Assembly: GCA_028023455.1 (NCBI GenBank)
Contig: JAQFVV010006309.1
Span: 2,000,511-2,064,510 of the forward strand
DNA: 64,000 nt
From: Epiperipatus broadwayi
Taxonomy: Eukaryota > Onychophora > Udeonychophora > Euonychophora > Peripatidae
Direction: 5' to 3'
A program made the translations under genes and the position numbers. Under the pieces are notes generated by a model that had not been told where the DNA came from, did no database searches, and was given only the letters and a program-made list of their open reading frames with translations. Below, piece after piece: positions 23,810-36,046 of the stretch (position 1 is the stretch's first letter; each line of letters starts with the position of its first letter).

Positions 23810-25780
23810 TAGAAGTTTTAAGAAGTTGCAGCATAAATGTTGTAATGAAATTATTTTAAAATTACAAAATAATATTTTAAATATCATATAATAAATATTT
23901 ACATTATAAATGTTAAAACAAATGATTTTGCTTTATTTATTTTTAAGATATCATTGTAATTACTATATTATTACCACTAATAATAAATTTACTTAAATAT
24001 TTTATCATATCTTATTAAATTTAAATTTATTCCAGAATTAGAAATTCATGCATACAAACACATATATGTAAATAGTATGTCAAATAATAGTAAAGTTATT
24101 ACTATACTGATACTATTTTAAATAATTTAATTTGTTTTTTTTTAATTAATTTTATGTGCATGGGTGATTTTATAAATAAATATAAACTGCAATAAAAAAC
24201 ATTTTGATACACATTTGAAAATGCTGTCTTTATAAAATATGCATGAAATGACCTCTTGGACACATTAATAATTTACCTTATAAGATTATATTATCAATAA
24301 TATTAGTATCACTTTATTAATATTATTTGTAACTATAACAACAATAATAGTAATAATAAATACTATTTCTTATTCCAAATTTTTTAGACGTTCTAATTAT
24401 AACCATTATTTGGACATAGTAAATATTATTATAATAGTTTTACTAAAAAATAATTTTTTACAAATTTGTAAACTTAATTAAAATTATTAGTAAAATAGTA
24501 ATTATTTTGAAGTATCTATCTATTATTCATGAATGTATTATTTTTCTGTATACATCATCTACGTTCTCTGGTCTTGAAATCAGTGCCATTTTATTGTTTA
24601 TTACAAATTCATCATTTCAAACTAACATTTTTTTTTTACACATGATTTAAAATTTATTATTTTATATTATTTTCCTATATGGATTATTTTAAAATATATC
24701 ACTTCATCACATCCAATTTTATTTTTTATAACTAACTTTTTCTTTTCTTTTTTTTCTAAATTAAAAAAGTATTTCAATAATGATTAGTTTCAATCCTAAC
24801 CTTTTTTTTTTTTTTTGTTTTGCTATTTAATCTAGAAAAAGAGAGAATTTTTGTTATTTATTAATTTATCAAATGTCAATTTAAAACTTTATATATATAT
24901 AATAGTCAAGTGAGTTACTTTTAATAATATATTAATGCTCAAATAAGATCATATATTAAAATTGTGATCTTGTCTAATGACTATAAGTATTAATTTTTAT
25001 TTCTCAAAACACGTATAGAAATACTGTCATTTAACAAATATATGTATAGAGTACTATTATAATATACACATTTGTAATTCATTACAATATTTTATAAATA
25101 TTATTAGATAACATTAATATTACAATTTTTAATAACCATTATTTGTTTACACTATTATTAAGATTATTAGAATACAATACTAAATATACACACACATCAA
25201 ACAAATAGTAGATGAATATTTTTAATTATAATATTTGACTTATATTTAAACATTTAAGGTTCAAACTGTAATTTTTATGAGCAGTATTATACCTATCAAA
25301 TTTTTAATAGATTCTATCTTACAATATTTTAGCAACATTGATTTTTTTTTGGTTCTGTGAAAAATGAAGGATCAAAAGTTTACTTTATTTATATGAATTT
25401 ATTTTCAACCCACTTTATCTATGATTGTTCAAAATCCTGATAACAAGAAAAATGAATAATTACACATTTTTACTATTACATTAAAAATCAGACTTAGCCT
25501 TGAGAAAGATAAATGGGATTTTATCAAAATATTGACTCTGGTTACTTCTGTAGTAATTTTTTTACTCCTTTAAATCAGAATTTTTGGGGGGCTTCTTTCC
25601 ACCTGTTCTGCTATGAAAACTTATGATGATTTTTGTATATATATAAACATATAACCCTAATGAGAAAATTTACAAAAGACAATCCCCTCCACATATTGAT
25701 AAAATACTATATTACTTATTTAATAATGATATGATTTGTCAGTGGAATAGTTCTTTATATATATAAATCCTAAAGCTAAA
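23810..25780. other. AT-rich DNA without recognisable gene
   Basis: No frame or repeat that I can support. Poly-T tracts occur at about 24623-24637 and 24803-24819. Confidence 0.55.
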
Positions 25781-25784
25781 CTAT

Positions 25785-26265
25785 TCAATAAAATAATTGA
25801 AATTACACCAAATTTAAAATTAAACCTAGACTAGGTAAAGAAAATAAACTCTACAACACAACCATTGTTTTCAAGCTAAAAGCAGACCTCATGTACAAAG
25901 AACTCAAAAATATCACAAATATATACTATTACCCATAATTCCCAAATACATTCCACACACCCTTAATATTAAAAAAAATCCTCTTAAACAAGTAAACTGT
26001 TTCAGAATCATATTTATTACCCACAATTCCCAGTTACTTTTTATACACCCTTAATATTTAAAAAATTCTTAAATAAGTCAAGCAATTTTCTTATTATGTT
26101 TGGGATGTAATTGGGAATTGTGAGTAATAGTATATATTTGTTGATATTTTTTAGTTCTTTGCATTTGAGGTCTGCATTTAGCAGTGAAATCAGTGTTTGG
26201 GTTATAGTTTGTTTATTTTATTTGGCTAGTCTGATTTAGTTTGAATTTGGGGGTAATTTTAATTA
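25785..26265. repeat. Foldback with ~165-bp arms and internal tandem duplication
   Basis: The left arm (25785-25965) carries ACCTAGACTAG, AAGCAGACCTCATGTACAAA and TATTACCCATAATTCCCAAA. The right arm (26100-26265) carries their complements in reverse order: TTGGGAATTGTGAGTAATAG, TTTGAGGTCTGCATTTAGCA, GGCTAGTCTGATTTAGTTTG. Within the loop side, 26019-26060 repeats the TATTACCCACAATTCCC...ACACCCTTAATATT block of the left arm directly. Non-coding. Confidence 0.75.
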
Positions 26266-26269
26266 TATA

Positions 26270-27290
26270 TATATATATTTATTAACAATTATGTATGTAA
26301 AAACATAGTCTCTTTATCAGAGTAATAAGTCATAATATTAACTACTATATTATTTTTTGTTGCTACTGCTTAGACTGGATGCGGATGATATGACTAATTA
26401 GTTATACATAAATTTTTAACAATACACCCTTTTTATGTAAATTATTCTATCAATTTATTTATAGTTCTGTAACTTGATGTAAAATCGTTTTGAATAAAAA
26501 TAAAATATTGATTTTCGATAAATTGTAATGAAAGATTATAATATCAGTTTTTATTCCATATCAATATTTAATTAAAATTCAAGTTTTATTTTAAATATAA
26601 TATTTATATAGTATTTGTAATCTAATTTATTAAGAAAAAAAAAGATAGAGGAATGATTTGTAAGTAATTTATCCAATACAATTATGCAAATAAAAAGAAA
26701 TAATTATTTTCTGTTTATCACAATTCCTATTTTTTGTTTATCTATCGACGTCTCTTAGCTCAGCTTTAGTAATATTTAATCTTATAAATATTTAAATTCA
26801 ATGATAGAAGAGAAAAAATTCTTGCAGGCAAACAAATAAATCTCTAAGGAAAAATAATTCAAATTTATATTTGCAAATTAAATGTAGCTTAGGCTTCAAA
26901 TCTAACATTTTTTAAAGATAGATGCAGTGATCATCTGTATTAATAAAATATAAGCACTTGCTTTTAAACAATTTTTTTTTAAGCAGGAAGAGAAAATAAC
27001 TGAAAGCATCTTTATAATAATAAAATATTTAAATTCTAAATGATATTTTTTATATACGCCCAAATATGTAAGTATATACATAAAAATAATAACTTATTAA
27101 TTTTTATAGAATTTTTGTTAAGGCCAATATATTTTGTAATTTATATATATTTATGAGGAAAGGAATTGTAATATGGAATATTTGTAAGTATTTATAAAAG
27201 TGTTATCATTTATTGGAAATATTTTTTTCCTTTGTGATTATTTATAGTTTATGATCACCATTGATTAAAATTAAATCACATCTGCACAAA
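26270..27290. other. AT-rich DNA without recognisable gene
   Basis: No supported gene, RNA or repeat. Sequence is uniformly A/T-rich with stops in all frames. Confidence 0.55.
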
Positions 27291-27438
27291 ATCTAGTTTT
27301 GATTTTATGTTTAATTTTATATATTTATTTTATTCAAGTATGTAATTTTAATCATCAATTCTTGCCAGTCCAGGCCTTGCAAGGGGGTGCTTTTCCAACT
27401 ATTCCCATAAAAATATGCCATAAATCTTCAATTTGTCA

Positions 27439-27535
27439 AGCATTGGTGGTCGAGAGGTCAGCACAGCTGTCTTATAAGCAGTTGTCCCGGGTTAGCGAGT
27501 TCTTCCCGGCTGATGCTATGACACATGAAAAAAAG
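27439..27535 (+). repeat. Short tRNA-like SINE (copy 2 of 4)
   Basis: The tRNA-like body is 27439-27517. AGCATTGG and CTGATGCT pair as an acceptor stem, the A box reads TGGTCGAGAGGTCAGC, and the variable-arm region is CAGTTGTCCCGGGTTAGCG. The B box is decayed (GAGTTCTTCCC, two bases shorter than normal). It is followed by ATGACACATGAAAAAAAG. The long variable arm resembles class II (Leu/Ser-type) tRNAs. It is the only copy on the plus strand. Confidence 0.8.
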
Positions 27536-27539
27536 AATC

Positions 27540-27950
27540 TTCAGTTTTTTGCAAGAAAACAATTTTTTATTTTATCATTCTCTCTAACGTGAAGCTTAAA
27601 CCAAGGGCCTTCATTTTTTTGATATCAGATTGAGATCTGCCATAGTTCAATGATTGCAATTTCTTATATATCTATTTAGCCCAATTCCAGTTAGGATTTT
27701 TTTTGGTAACATTATTAATTCTGGCCTATGATCAAATTCATTATTTCTTTCCATATTTTATTATATAATTTTGTAATTTTTGTTTATTTTAAAATTCAAT
27801 GTTCATAATCCACAATCATAAATCAAAACAAGCAAAATTAAAAATAGTTTTATTTTTAAAAAATATAATATTAAGCCTATCATGTTTTTTCAACAATATT
27901 TAATTAAACTATTTATTCAGTATAATGAATGTTTACTATAGTAAATAGAG
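27540..27950. other. AT-rich DNA without recognisable gene
   Basis: I see nothing beyond the SINE to the left and the foldback to the right. Confidence 0.5.
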
Positions 27951-27954
27951 GGAT

Positions 27955-28268
27955 TTGAACTTAGGTTTTTCAATCTGTATTCATCCTTCATTTCATCTCA
28001 AACAACTGATACATATGGCCACACACGTGAAAAAAGATGAATAATCCCCAAAATGCATACATGCAGAACCAGCATTGATCAATTGACCTGATCATAATTT
28101 CCCACAATTGTATATATGCATGGAATATTATAATCTGGCCCAATTGATGAGTGATGTTTTTACACAAAATATGTATATTGGGACACACATCTTTTTCACA
28201 TGTGTGGGATCATGTGTATCAGTTGTTTAATATAGAGGATGAATATAGACTGAAAATCCTAAGTTCAA
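27955..28268. repeat. Foldback related to the ~360-bp repeat
   Basis: Arms 27955-28042 (GAACTTAGG, ATTCATCC, CAACTGATACATATG, CACGTGAAAAAAGATG) and 28189-28268 (CATCTTTTTCACATGTGTGG, CATGTGTATCAGTTG, GGATGAATATAGAC, CCTAAGTTC) are reverse complements. Inside, AATCCCCAAAATGCATACAT and CATTGATCAATTGACCTGAT resemble the ~360-bp repeat words ATCCCCAAAATGCATG and CATCAGTTGTCCCAGATCAC at 23162-23215. The foldback thus seems to contain a piece of that repeat family. Confidence 0.7.
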
Positions 28269-28339
28269 ATTTTAATAGTATTTAATTTGTTTTTATAATT
28301 CATTTCTCTCTTTTTTTTATTAATTGTAATAGATTTAGA

Positions 28340-28800
28340 AAATTTCAACATCACATGATCTGTCATATGCTTATTCATATTCTTCCCATAATACTTATCT
28401 TTACACTATTTTAGTTTTCTGTTATAAGTTTGAGTAATTAGTAGATAGATACTAGATGGTCAAGTGCTATAAAATTCTGATTTTTAGAAGAAATACCCTT
28501 TCTTAATTTTGCTTTGTGCATCTAATTGACACTTTTTAATTCTTTATACTATTCAAGATAATAATCTGAAATTTAAAAAAAAATTATAGCTTCAATAGTT
28601 CAAACGAGTAAAAAAATGACTACTAAACGCATAATGGCATAGGTCCAGGTTTGATCCTAATTTTATGTTAATGAAGAAAAAATCTAGAAACCAATCAAAT
28701 TTGTAGATGGAAACTTTGTAGCATTATACCAGCTTGCATCTATTGATTATGACATTTGAGTAAGATGAATTTAACTATTTTGAAAAAATACATATTCATT
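28340..28800. repeat. Probable decayed family-1 foldback
   Basis: The left side has ATCACATGATCTGTCATATG, CTTATTCATA and GTTTGAGTAATTAGTAGATA. The right side has GCATCTATTGATTATGACAT and TGAGTAAG, roughly inverted. These words are those of the family-1 foldbacks at 4849 and 29696. The arms are strongly diverged and the limits are approximate. Confidence 0.45.
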
Positions 28801-29640
28801 AAATATAAGTTCTACTAAAATTTATTTTTAAACCCTTCTTCAAACTCACCTAAATATATTTTTTATATTTCTGATTTTAGCAATCAGGTGTTATTGCAAA
28901 AATAGCATCAAATTTGAGATGATTTACAAGGAAAATATCTAATGCCCACTTCATATGTTTTAGTTGTTGCAACTATTTTACTATATGATTATTCATATAG
29001 TATAAGAAAGAACATGTTTGTGTTGCTCACCAAAATTCATCAATCAGCATGATGTGTTTACTGATATTTTACTTTTGAGTTTAACATCAAGGAATACTAT
29101 GGTATTTCTTCTTAGTTTTCTGATGACTCTTAACTAAAATATGAGTTGAGCTTTCTTGAAGGCAGAAATAGAGAGTGTGTGTGTAAATGAACTTTTTGTT
29201 TAAATAGATATTTATAGTTATGATAGAAAAAACTGAATTATGGTCCTTATTCCTAGGATACTGTAAAATCATTAGCCAAAACAATGGCTGGCTGCCAAAA
29301 GCAGACTTCTAAGAATCCTCTGAATGTGGACCAAGATTTCCAACATGGCATGCTGAACCCATATATCAATTATTAAAATATTCATCTGCACCAATTCACA
29401 TTTAAAAGAATTATTCTACTAAGTAATAAATATTTTAAATGTTGACTAAATTAATTATCATAAAGGTTTACATTTTTTTAGATACATTTAAAACTTCCAC
29501 CCCATCATACATTTAAAATATATGAGTAAATTGATTTGAAAAAAAAAAAGACTCCCAAAATGCATTTTATGTTGAATCACTATTTTTCAGTTATACCTAG
29601 ATTGTAGTATTTTACATATGTTTTCATGATGTTCAGAATT
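28800..29640. other. AT-rich DNA, one repeat scrap
   Basis: No gene. 29555-29600 (ACTCCCAAAATGCATTTTAT) resembles a fragment of the ~360-bp repeat family. Confidence 0.45.
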
Positions 29641-29644
29641 TAAA

Positions 29645-29990
29645 TCATCAAACATCATATGATTACTATTCTTTATGCTTACACAAGTTGTTTTTCACAG
29701 AGGCAAAATTCTCCATACAGATTTGCTTCTCAGTACAAGCCAGGGTAATCAATAGATGCAGGAAGATTTGTACATAAAATCCCTATCTAGTGCCTAAGAT
29801 CTAAATGCAGTGCTCTCAGATCCAAGACTTCTCATTGATGAAAGCCACAAAATAGAAACTAATTTGGGGATATAGGATGATAGGCACTAGATAGGAATTT
29901 TATGCACAAACCTTTCTGCATCCATTGTTTACTCTGGCTAGCACTGAGTGGCACTACTGTATGGAGAGTTTTGCTTTTGTGATGTTCAGA
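29645..29990. repeat. Foldback palindrome, family 1 (copy 2)
   Basis: The left arm 29696-29800 and right arm 29870-29985 are reverse complements: AAATTCTCCATACAG / CTGTATGGAGAGTTTT, AATCAATAGATGCAGGAAG / CTGCATCCATTGTTTACTC, and CCCTATCTAGTGCCTA / TAGGCACTAGATAGGAATTT. The centre (GAGCACTGCATTTAGATC-like, TTGATGAAAGCCACAAAATA) matches the centre of the 4849-5231 palindrome. A leading ATCATATGATTACTATTCTT is shared with 43775-43800. Confidence 0.75.
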
Positions 29991-29994
29991 ATTT

Positions 29995-31630
29995 ATCAAT
30001 AGGAATTTATTACAATTTGATTCCCAAATATCAGCATTTCTGTACTCACAATTTTGGCTCTTTATCTTTTTTAAATAAATACATTATTGATTATACCTAA
30101 TTATTTATTTGACTAGAGATTGTAATATCATTTCTAACCTAGATATAAATTTCAAATCTAATTAAAGATTAACATATCTGTTTATTTTTATAAAATAAAA
30201 CAAATTTCTGATTTACTATCTTTTTTTAATAATGTGTTTGAAAGGTTTTGATCTTTAGTATTCCTAATGTATATATTCCTAACTCACAGTATTTAATTAA
30301 GATATTAATCGATACATGTTTACTATAGTACATATTTTTAAAAATATAATATGTACATATGTTCACTGACTAATATATTTAAGAAAAATAAATACTTGCA
30401 ATCATGCTGATTTTTGAGATCATAAACAGGGCCACCACAGGCAGATGTGAAGATTTTGCAAGACAGAAAGGCACTTTATCAATGGAGGTATCATATTTGC
30501 CATGTTAATTAATAAAATTTATATGTAAATCAAAAATGTTTGGATTTTCTAAATCACTCAAAAGTATCTTCTGATTGTAAATATTTTTTAATTAAATATA
30601 GATTATTTTTTTGCTTAAAATATACTACATATATACTCTACTAAACCAGACTGACCAGTATGATGTCATCATGATAATTAACAAGACATATGTAATTTAA
30701 AAGATTTGGATTTCCAAATCATTTCTATTTAAATATCCTAATTTATATAAAAATGACATATTACTTTTAATAATTTATTTAAAAATAAACTTATTAAAAA
30801 TATTACCTTATATTAATTATGGTAATTCAGCAATATACAGTCTTTATTAATCATATTTTATAAATATCAATATTATATGCCTGGTATAGCATACTGGTGG
30901 AGTATTGAACTTTGAAATATGGATTCCCACGATCAATTCTGGTGCTGACTTGACTTTTTTTTTTAAATATTGATATTATTTTTTTAAAATATTGAATATT
31001 TTTTTACATATTTTACTAATATGAATTTTCTTAGATTTGAATTGTTATAGTGCTTATCGTCTAGACTAAAAACTAAAAATTAATTCATAATATTATCCAA
31101 ACACATGATGATCCAAATCCAAGAAAAATTAGAATTGATAAAAAAAACTTTTTAAAAAGACATCATTGCATACATTTTATTGAAATTATCATTTAATACC
31201 ACTGTGTTGATTGTAATAACCATGTGACATCACTTAAAATTTATTGGGGAAATGTGCAAAAAATATCTATTCTAGTGGAAGAAACCAATTGATTGATTTT
31301 TTATAGTTATTAAACAACCTATCATTAAACAAAAAAAAACAAGGTATGGTAATTGTTTTTAAAAACTTTGATATCAATAATGCAAGTATGAAAATTTCTT
31401 TCCTTAATTGATAATAATAATAAATACCCTCTGAATAAAATATTATGACCATTCCATTTCAAAAAAAGAAAGGGGGAGAGAAAAACTACCCTAAAAATGA
31501 GTTTTGTGGTAACTATAATAACCAATATGTGAAACACAAATACATCCAAATAGAGAATATCATGGTTCAATTTTCTATTTTCTGTTATTTTATTATATTC
31601 TTTTAGTTTTCTCACAGAAAACCTTTCTGA
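29995..31630. other. AT-rich DNA without recognisable gene
   Basis: No supported feature. 30880-30950 is a GC-richer scrap. The minus-strand frame at 31325-31687 only overlaps the LINE at its far upstream end, and its remaining residues are hydrophobic noise. Confidence 0.5.
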
Positions 31631-31639
31631 AATATTTTC

Positions 31640-33160
31640 AACACCATGTCTAATTGAAGCTCTTGAATGTATTCTATTCTTTGCCATATCTTTCCAATCT
31701 TTGAGATAATCTTTATAATATAGGTGAGGTCTAACTTTTCTATAAAACCATTTTCAAATTTACTATAAAACACCCTTTTAAGCAGTCTTCCATTGTTCAT
31801 TCATTTTATATGTCCAATGCAACAAAGATGTGATTTTACAATAGTGGACTCAATAATACCACATCCTATAAGCTGAAAAACATATTGATTGATTTTGTAA
31901 TCATAACATTGTATTTTAAAAATTTATGGAGTGTCCTTACATGAAAATGTTCTAATGTCTTTATATTTTGCCAATAGGGCATCCAAGTTTCACATCTATG
32001 CAATAAATTAGGTAAAATAACAGCTTTATATAGAACTAACTCAGTAATGTTATTTCCCTATAGTGAAATACTCTATCTTTTAACTTAATAAATGCAGCAC
32101 CAGTATATTCCAATCTGTGTTGGATTTCAATATTTAAATCCACCCATTTACTTATAAAACTGTTAAGATATTTAAACTCATTTACATTCTCAAATGGATA
32201 ACCAGCCAAGCTGAAAGTTGCTGAGGATTTTTATTCCATCATTGGTTGTTAAAAGACTTGAGTTTTTTTGAACATTGATTAATAAATCGAGATTTTTATG
32301 TCTTATTTAAAACATTAAGAACATTCTGCAAATCATCTTTTGAACTGGAAAAAATAGCTCAATCATCAACATACTGAAAATTCAGAATCCAAGAAGATGA
32401 AGTTATTGTTTTTACTTTTCACCGACTCATATTAAAAATTCCACCATCAAACCTATATCATATCTTGATCCCTATCTGATTAAGCTAAACAATGCCAAAT
32501 ACTACTGTCACAAATATTGAAAACAAAGTTGGAGCAAGGACATATTCTTGTTTGACACCAGTTTTCATTTCAAATATCTCAGATTTTCCATCTGTAGTAA
32601 TAACTTTGCCTCTCATTTCATCATCTAGAAATTATATATGAATAAATTTTGTTGAATAACCAATTTATTTCAAATAATACCATAGACCTATCCTATTAGT
32701 TAAAAGCAATAACTGAATCTTTTTTTTCATGACAATTTTCTTGCATTCTCTTGGCAATAAAAAATATATCTATAGTGCTTTTTGATTTCCTAATATTGCA
32801 TTGAGTTTCTGGTAACCACTCATCTATAACTGAGAGGAATCTATTCAACAAAATTCTTGAAAGTACTTTTGCTGTAGGTGATAATAATATTACACAATAA
32901 TTACCACAATCTACCCTATTTTCGGTGCTTTTAAAAATTGGAACAATTAAAGCATCCTTAAGACTAAATGGCATAACTTCATGGGATCAGATATTCCTGG
33001 AAAATATCAATGTTTTTGAAGTTAACATATCACAAACATATTTTATAACTTCTTCATGTATTTTATCAGAACCTACATACTTTTTATTTTTAAGATTACA
33101 AAGAGCTACTTTGATTTCATTAAACAGCACATCTTTCTTCAAATCTAAATGAATAAATGA
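31640..33160 (-). pseudogene. Decayed non-LTR retrotransposon reverse transcriptase
   Basis: Read from 33160 leftward, the motifs of a LINE reverse transcriptase appear in order, broken by stops and frameshifts. These are SLKDALIVPIFKS with DCGNYCVILL (RT fingers, 32974-32870), AKVLSRILLNRF, LPETQCNIRKSKSTIDI (32810-32760), DEMRGKVITTDGKSEIF and TGVKQEYVLAPTLFSIF (32625-32530). The catalytic YVDD follows at 32362-32373 within FQYVDD-stop-AIFSSSKDD, then AGYPFENVNEFKYLNSF (32205-32150). The tail KRVFYSKFENG...RIEYIQELQLD (31770-31640) is the usual LINE C-terminus. The enzyme would copy its own RNA at a nicked target. The catalytic YVDD survives, but stops and frameshifts rule out function. No endonuclease domain is visible upstream, so the copy is 5'-truncated. 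Clade not resolved; jockey/RTE-like by general resemblance. Confidence 0.85.
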
Positions 33161-33456
33161 AATATATATATATCATGAAGTCATTATGTCAATTCTTGTA
33201 TTATTATTTTAAAAATGATCAAAATATTCTTTCTCAGTTCAAAATATCATTATTATCATATAAGAGAGGGCTATTGCTAGATATAATAGGATTGTGATTC
33301 CATTTTTAGGTCCATATATATAAAAAAATGACCAAATAAATGTAATTGCCCTTACCATGTAAAGCGAAAGATATTAAAAAGCAAACTATAAATAATTTAG
33401 AATTAAGAATTAAAGTTGTCAGAGATAAAATGGTCAAAAATGATGCATTCTACTCT
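33160..33456. other. Sequence between LINE and LTR, no clear gene
   Basis: If the LTR to the right is real, this stretch should be the 3' end of its coding region, but I cannot recognise an integrase or any other domain in it. Confidence 0.4.
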
Positions 33457-33457
33457 C

Positions 33458-34326
33458 AAACGGAGGGCAGTGTAATGTACCAATATCGTGTTGGCACATC
33501 ATAATTGTCTAGAAAAATTATAAAATAAAAAATCTTTCATTAAAGAAAATTATTATGTAAAAGTTTAAGGAGTTTGAAATAAAGGTTACAGTTAATTAAT
33601 TAAAAAAAGGGAGGGTGTTTGTTTTAGAAGCTTCAAGTTAAAGTTTCATAAAAGAAGTTAAAGAGTTTTTTTTTATTATTATTAGTTAAAATGTAACGTA
33701 AAGTTTAAAAATATAAATCTCTTTTCATTCAAGTTAAAGAAAAGAAAGTAATCTTAAAACTAATATCGAGTTTATTAAAATAAAATATACAGGTATGGAA
33801 ATGACAAATTAAGGTGTGCTTGTTAATAAAATATATATATGTGTGAGAGTAAACAAAGAAATGATAAATGCGTGTATATGTGCGTGTTAAAATCATATTG
33901 AAAGAAAACACATGAAAATAAATATTAAAATGAAATAAAGGGAAAATATATTTAAAAACACAGCGATGGCTACTAATTAAAAATATAAAAACAACACGTT
34001 TGCATGGCTACTAAGTAAATGATCTCCAAAAACACATAATTAAAAGATTATCAAAAGAATTTTGACAACAGATATAGCTGGAGGATATCAAAATGACAAC
34101 ATGTCATATGTATAAATAGTCAATTTTTATGGGACAGTTAGTTGAGTTTGGGTTGTGTTTGAGATAATAGTTCAGTACAATCTATCAGTGAGTTATATCA
34201 GTCAGCTTATTATATGTCCAGAATCAAGAATACAGTATTAAAACCTTGGAAAACATATGACTTTCTCCAGCCTAAAGTCCAATAAAAATAGCCAACCTAC
34301 CCGATAAAAGTGATGACTGTGTAACA
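33458..34326 (+). mobile_element. Probable LTR of a Ty3/gypsy-like element with polypurine tract
   Basis: A purine-rich run AAACGGAGGGCAG (33458-33470) lies directly before TGTAATGTACC (33471), the usual arrangement of a polypurine tract and the TG start of a 3' LTR. A possible end is TGTGTAACA at 34326, giving ~856 bp. AATCAAGAATACAGTATTAAAACC near 34223 looks like a decayed poly-A/R region. I could not find the partner LTR or a target duplication, so this is a truncated element or chance resemblance. Confidence 0.4.
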
Positions 34327-34329
34327 ACC

Positions 34330-34845
34330 TGAAGCCACTCAATATCTAATTGTCTTAAAGAAAATGCCTCAGAATAATCAGCATCAAATCTCCACAAGAA
34401 AACTTCAAATCTAACCAGTTAGAAATACTTCATTAGAGGCAGCAAACAGCAAAAAGTATCCACATTCAAAATCCTAGGTAATAACATTTTCTTATTTCTA
34501 AAGTAGCCATTGCATTCGTAAAGCTCCAAGAGTCAAGTTTAAGAACTCTATAGCATATATAGATGAACTATTAACATGTGTGTTTAAAATGTCGTGTGTG
34601 TTCATGCATTAGTATATTGATGTCATTGTATTTTAAATTTCAAATATTATTTAATGCTTTCTCCTAAGATATTATAGTGTGTAAATTATAAATGTGTGTG
34701 TGTTATATTAGTTAAATAAGATATTTAAAATTAGGTTAATAAATGTGAATTAAAATAATTCTTTCTTTGAAATTAAAGCTTTATTTGTCGGTCAATTCTT
34801 TTGCCACTATTTAAGTGAAACAGTATTTTGCTATTGAATTAAAAA
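34330..34845. other. AT-rich DNA without recognisable gene
   Basis: Possibly internal or flanking sequence of a retroelement, with no motif I can name. A GT-rich stretch lies around 34575-34705. Confidence 0.4.
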
Positions 34846-34849
34846 ATAG

Positions 34850-35240
34850 ACTGAGCTAGTTAAGGGATTTTTCAAGCGCTGGATTATGGGCCTACTGTCT
34901 GAACATGTTAGTTTTAGACTAGCTGGTGCCTGGGGTTTACTCCAAAACAAATAAAGTGTTTGGATAGTAGGGGATTGAATCTAGCAGCCGAGGTGGGCCA
35001 CGATCTGGAAATGTGATCGTGTTATGCGTTGCATAGCTCGATCTGATCATGGGTATTATTGACAGCTCTGCTATCAATAATATTTTCCACTTTGCTCAAA
35101 TGTGCCGATTCATTCACATAATATTTATAATCAAATAAGATTATAAATGTATTAGAAATAAGGTTGAAATCCAGCTAAACCAAGCTTGCAGGGTAAGTTC
35201 AATCCATCTTCGGATCGAACCCGGTAGAGTATATAATAAT
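34850..35240. repeat. GC-richer unclassified repeat-like block
   Basis: This stretch stands out from its AT-rich surroundings (AAGCGCTGG, GCAGCCGAGGTGGGCCACG, GTTATGCGTTGCATAGCTCG). It contains a stem-loop, TATTATTGA (35053-35061) with TCAATAATA (35072-35080). At the right end, GGGTAAGTTCAATCC and GGATCGAACCC (35191-35223) form a T-arm-like hairpin; on the minus strand the latter reads as a tRNA B box, GGGTTCGATCC. No open frame. It could be a tRNA-related SINE or an LTR fragment. Confidence 0.4.
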
Positions 35241-35244
35241 ATAT

Positions 35245-36040
35245 ACAATATGATTAAGTTATTATACTAAAGTAATTAAAAAGTTAAATAATGAAGTAAT
35301 TCAAAATGTAACAAACTTTTCTATTATTGAATGAATATTTGAGAAGCTAACTTTGTTAATAAAAACATAAATAAGTTATGCATGAGAGATTCTGAATGAA
35401 ACTAAAAGTAACAAACAATAATTATTTTTAACAAATTAATTAATATGTTGGTTAGAATTGATCTAATTAAAGCCTATCCTTATTTACCACATGGAAATTT
35501 TTTAGAAGTTAGTCAGGAGAGTTAGTATGTAAATAAAAAAATAAAAGTATAAGGAATTATACTTTTTTAATGTACTACTTATTCCTATGTCATATAGAAT
35601 TTACTTTGTTTTCATTTATAAACTTTATTTCATGAGATTGAGGGTACTAAAATTTAAACTTGCACAAAGGTTCCTCTTACCCATGCAGCAATCCTAATAA
35701 TAAATGCAACATTAAACATTACAAAAATGATGTATATAATTCTCAAATACTTTCTATAAAATAAAATAAACAAATAAAAGAAATAGTTTATTTGCATAAA
35801 TCACTAATGTTTTTGATTATTAATCATTTACTTTGTATATTCTCATTTGCCCAACTACAGCAAAAGAACTTTTATTTAACCAAATAACACCTTAATGTAT
35901 GATGCTATTATTATTTTTAATAAACTTCTCACTGAAAGATCCTTTACTTAGCATTTCTGGATTTTAAGACAATAATCATATCTGAAGCATTGAGCATAAT
36001 TTTTATTTTTGGAATTATCATTAAATCCAAAATGGCTGGT
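35245..36040. other. AT-rich DNA without recognisable gene
   Basis: No coding or repeat feature that I can support. Confidence 0.5.
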
Positions 36041-36046
36041 TTTCTA

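Noticed and set aside
31325-31687. 120-codon minus-strand frame as a host gene
   Set aside because: Its upstream end overlaps the LINE tail in a wrong frame and the rest is hydrophobic low-complexity translation.
34575-34705. Telomere-like or regulatory GT-rich tract
   Set aside because: Only scattered short GTGTGT runs, not a regular repeat.
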